Shown here in pieces: positions 63,059 to 64,000 of a DNA stretch of 64,000 nucleotides. The notes under the pieces are model-generated. The model was not told the DNA's origin and made no database searches. It was given only the letters and a program-made list of their open reading frames with translations. This DNA comes from Arthrobacter sp. S39 (GTDB taxonomy: Bacteria; Actinomycetota; Actinomycetes; Actinomycetales; Micrococcaceae). Each line of letters begins with the position of its first letter. Positions within the stretch are counted from its first letter, which is position 1. Both the position numbers and the translations under genes were made by a program. The DNA lies in NCBI RefSeq assembly GCF_004320525.1, contig NZ_SIHX01000004.1:248001-312000 (forward strand). Reading direction: 5' to 3'.

Positions 63059-63421
63059 TTACCGTCCGCCGCGTCCGGTGGAGGCGTGCTCAATGCAGTA
63101 CGGTGTCCAGGGCCGGGCCTCCAGGCGGCCTTCGGCAATGGGCCGGCCGCACACGCTGCAGGCTCCGTAGCTGCCGTCCGAGATCCGCTGCAGTGCCGCT
63201 TCAACCTCGGCCAGCCCGGAGCTGCTCTGGTTGAGCAGGGCCGAGGCCTGGGACAATTCAAAGGCGATGGTGGCGCCCTCGGGGTCGTGCTCGTCGTCGA
63301 CGTTGGAGTCCAGCCGCGCAGCGCTGGCTGACGAGATGTCCGCCCGGAGCGCCGGGAGCAGGGCAAGTTTCCGGGCCCGCTCTTCCTCCAGGAGGATCCG
63401 GAACCGCTCAAAGTCAGCCAT
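63059..63421 (-). CDS. TraR/DksA-type zinc-finger protein
   Basis: A 120-aa protein of the DksA/TraR group, which binds the RNA polymerase secondary channel. A coiled-coil N-terminus leads to DDEHDPEGATIAFE, then a zinc finger with C88, C91, C109 and H112 (CSVC and CIEH); the last ligand is His rather than Cys. No acidic coiled-coil tip like that of DksA was identified, so a polymerase role is only a family inference. It starts the AlkD-like, DUF1810, methyltransferase run. Confidence 0.87.
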   Translation of the reverse strand: MADFERFRILLEEERARKLALLPALRADISSASAARLDSNVDDEHDPEGATIAFELSQASALLNQSSSGLAEVEAALQRISDGSYGACSVCGRPIAEGRLEARPWTPYCIEHASTGRGGR

Positions 63422-63572
63422 GGGAAAAGCCTAGCGCCGTCGCTGCTGTGGGGGACTCGACAAGCCGGACGCAACGGAGGATGCTGGCACTCGTAAGCGC
63501 CTCAGATGCCGTCTGGCGGCCAGGGACAGACAGCTGACGGACACCGGATTCCGCAGAGAAAGCCCGCATGCC

Positions 63573-63959
63573 ATGCCCACAAATGTTGTTACCGAACTGG
63601 CGGTCAAGTCGCACAATTCACCGGACGAAAAACGCCGTCCGGACAAGACCGAAGTGGACGTCGTCAACCTGGGCGACTACACGGTTGGCCGGTTCACTTT
63701 CGAGCCCGGCTGGCGCTGGTCCGACTGCATCAAGCCCGTGGTCCACACCGAGTCATGCCAGGTGAACCACATCGGATACTGCGTTTCCGGTGCGCTCTCG
63801 GTGGAAACCACCGACGGAAACAGCATCAACATCTCCGCAGGCGACTCCTACACCATTCCGCCAGGACATGACGCCTGGGTTGACGGCGACCAGGCCTTCG
63901 TCGGAATTGAGTTTGTCAGCGCGGCGGAATTCGCCAAACCGCCGCAGGGCTCCGCCTAG
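63573..63959 (+). CDS. Cupin-domain protein
   Basis: A 128-aa single-cupin protein. The barrel reads YTVGRFTFEPGWRWSDCIKPVV, CQVNHIGYCVSGALSVETTDG, ISAGDSYTIPPGHDAWVDGD and FVGIEFVSAAEFAK. Two His (in NHIGY and GHDAW) could bind a metal, fewer than in classical cupins. Function unknown. The ATG at 63573 has only a weak ribosome-binding site; the region 63422-63572 between it and the TraR-like gene shows no clear feature. Confidence 0.83.
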   Translation: MPTNVVTELAVKSHNSPDEKRRPDKTEVDVVNLGDYTVGRFTFEPGWRWSDCIKPVVHTESCQVNHIGYCVSGALSVETTDGNSINISAGDSYTIPPGHDAWVDGDQAFVGIEFVSAAEFAKPPQGSA

Positions 63960-64000
63960 CCCGGCGTTGCACCTGCGGCACCGGGTCAGTACCAGTTGTA

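Noticed and set aside
63055..63474. Longer N-terminus for the AlkD-like gene
   Set aside because: This part lies within the TraR/DksA-like gene in another frame and is Ser/Arg/Pro-rich noise; GTG 63054 fits better.
1..64000. CRISPR array, insertion sequence, prophage or integrase
   Set aside because: No regularly spaced repeats, transposase motifs, or phage genes were seen in the window.

Overview
The window is about 64 kb of chromosome from a high-GC actinobacterium, most probably Arthrobacter or Pseudarthrobacter (Micrococcaceae). The evidence is gene order (alaS-ruvX-mltG-aroE-aroC; rel-secF-secD-yajC-ruvBAC-yebC-pdxT; thrS-HIT-pgsA), a mycothiol-linked gene set (mycoredoxin, S-hydroxymethyl-mycothiol dehydrogenase), an actinobacterial acVLRF1 protein, frequent GTG and TTG starts, and an actinobacterial LexA box. 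No rRNA, tRNA, CRISPR array, insertion sequence or prophage gene was seen. All assignments come from reading the sequence; no database search was run.

Layout. 1-8.2 kb (minus strand): rpsD with a strong terminator, then two small membrane proteins, alaS, ruvX, mltG, aroE and the 5' part of aroC, most of them nearly touching or overlapping. 8.5-15.1 kb: a membrane GGDEF protein with a damaged EAL domain, rarA, a divergent acVLRF1 gene and a large BNR-repeat lipoprotein. 15.1-20.9 kb: a GNAT enzyme, aspS, an amino-acid permease and hisS. 20.9-24.3 kb (plus): a membrane-anchored cyclophilin, a DUF349 protein and an AbiEi-like orphan whose 3' end overlaps rel. 24.2-34.1 kb (minus): rel, the Sec accessory genes secF, secD and yajC, the Holliday-junction genes ruvB, ruvA and ruvC, yebC and pdxT. 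34.2-43.1 kb: murT-gatD (peptidoglycan amidation), a CapA-like lipoprotein, an M3 peptidase, an ATPase-less LuxR regulator and a covalent-flavin oxidoreductase; this block separates pdxT from pdxS. 43.1-47.4 kb (minus): pdxS, pgsA (phosphatidylinositol-phosphate synthase type), HIT and thrS. 47.6-51.5 kb: an SOS-type operon, DUF6504-dnaE2, behind a LexA box. 51.5-64 kb: small metabolic and stress genes, including chorismate mutase, VOC, an SRAP protein, the mycothiol genes with a sigma-R/H-type promoter, a lipoate-ligase-like protein, SulP, a thioesterase, Nudix, a methyltransferase, DUF1810, AlkD-like, TraR/DksA-like and a cupin.

How the parts relate. Translation is represented by three synthetases and S4, envelope building by mltG, murT-gatD, pgsA and SecDF-YajC, DNA repair and damage tolerance by ruvABC, rarA, dnaE2 and the SRAP protein, the stringent response by rel, and thiol and formaldehyde stress by mycoredoxin, mscR and an MBL hydrolase. 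No complete new system is obvious. The best second-look items are the internally deleted EAL domain, the histidine-rich cytoplasmic segment of MltG, the sigma-R/H-like promoter of mycoredoxin, the LexA half-site array before DUF6504-dnaE2 with no imuB in the window, a MurT with no zinc-ribbon cysteines, two related intergenic inverted repeats, and several palindromes between divergent genes. No gene-free stretch exceeds 300 bases; the longest, 8200-8497, is described under the rpsD leader entry.
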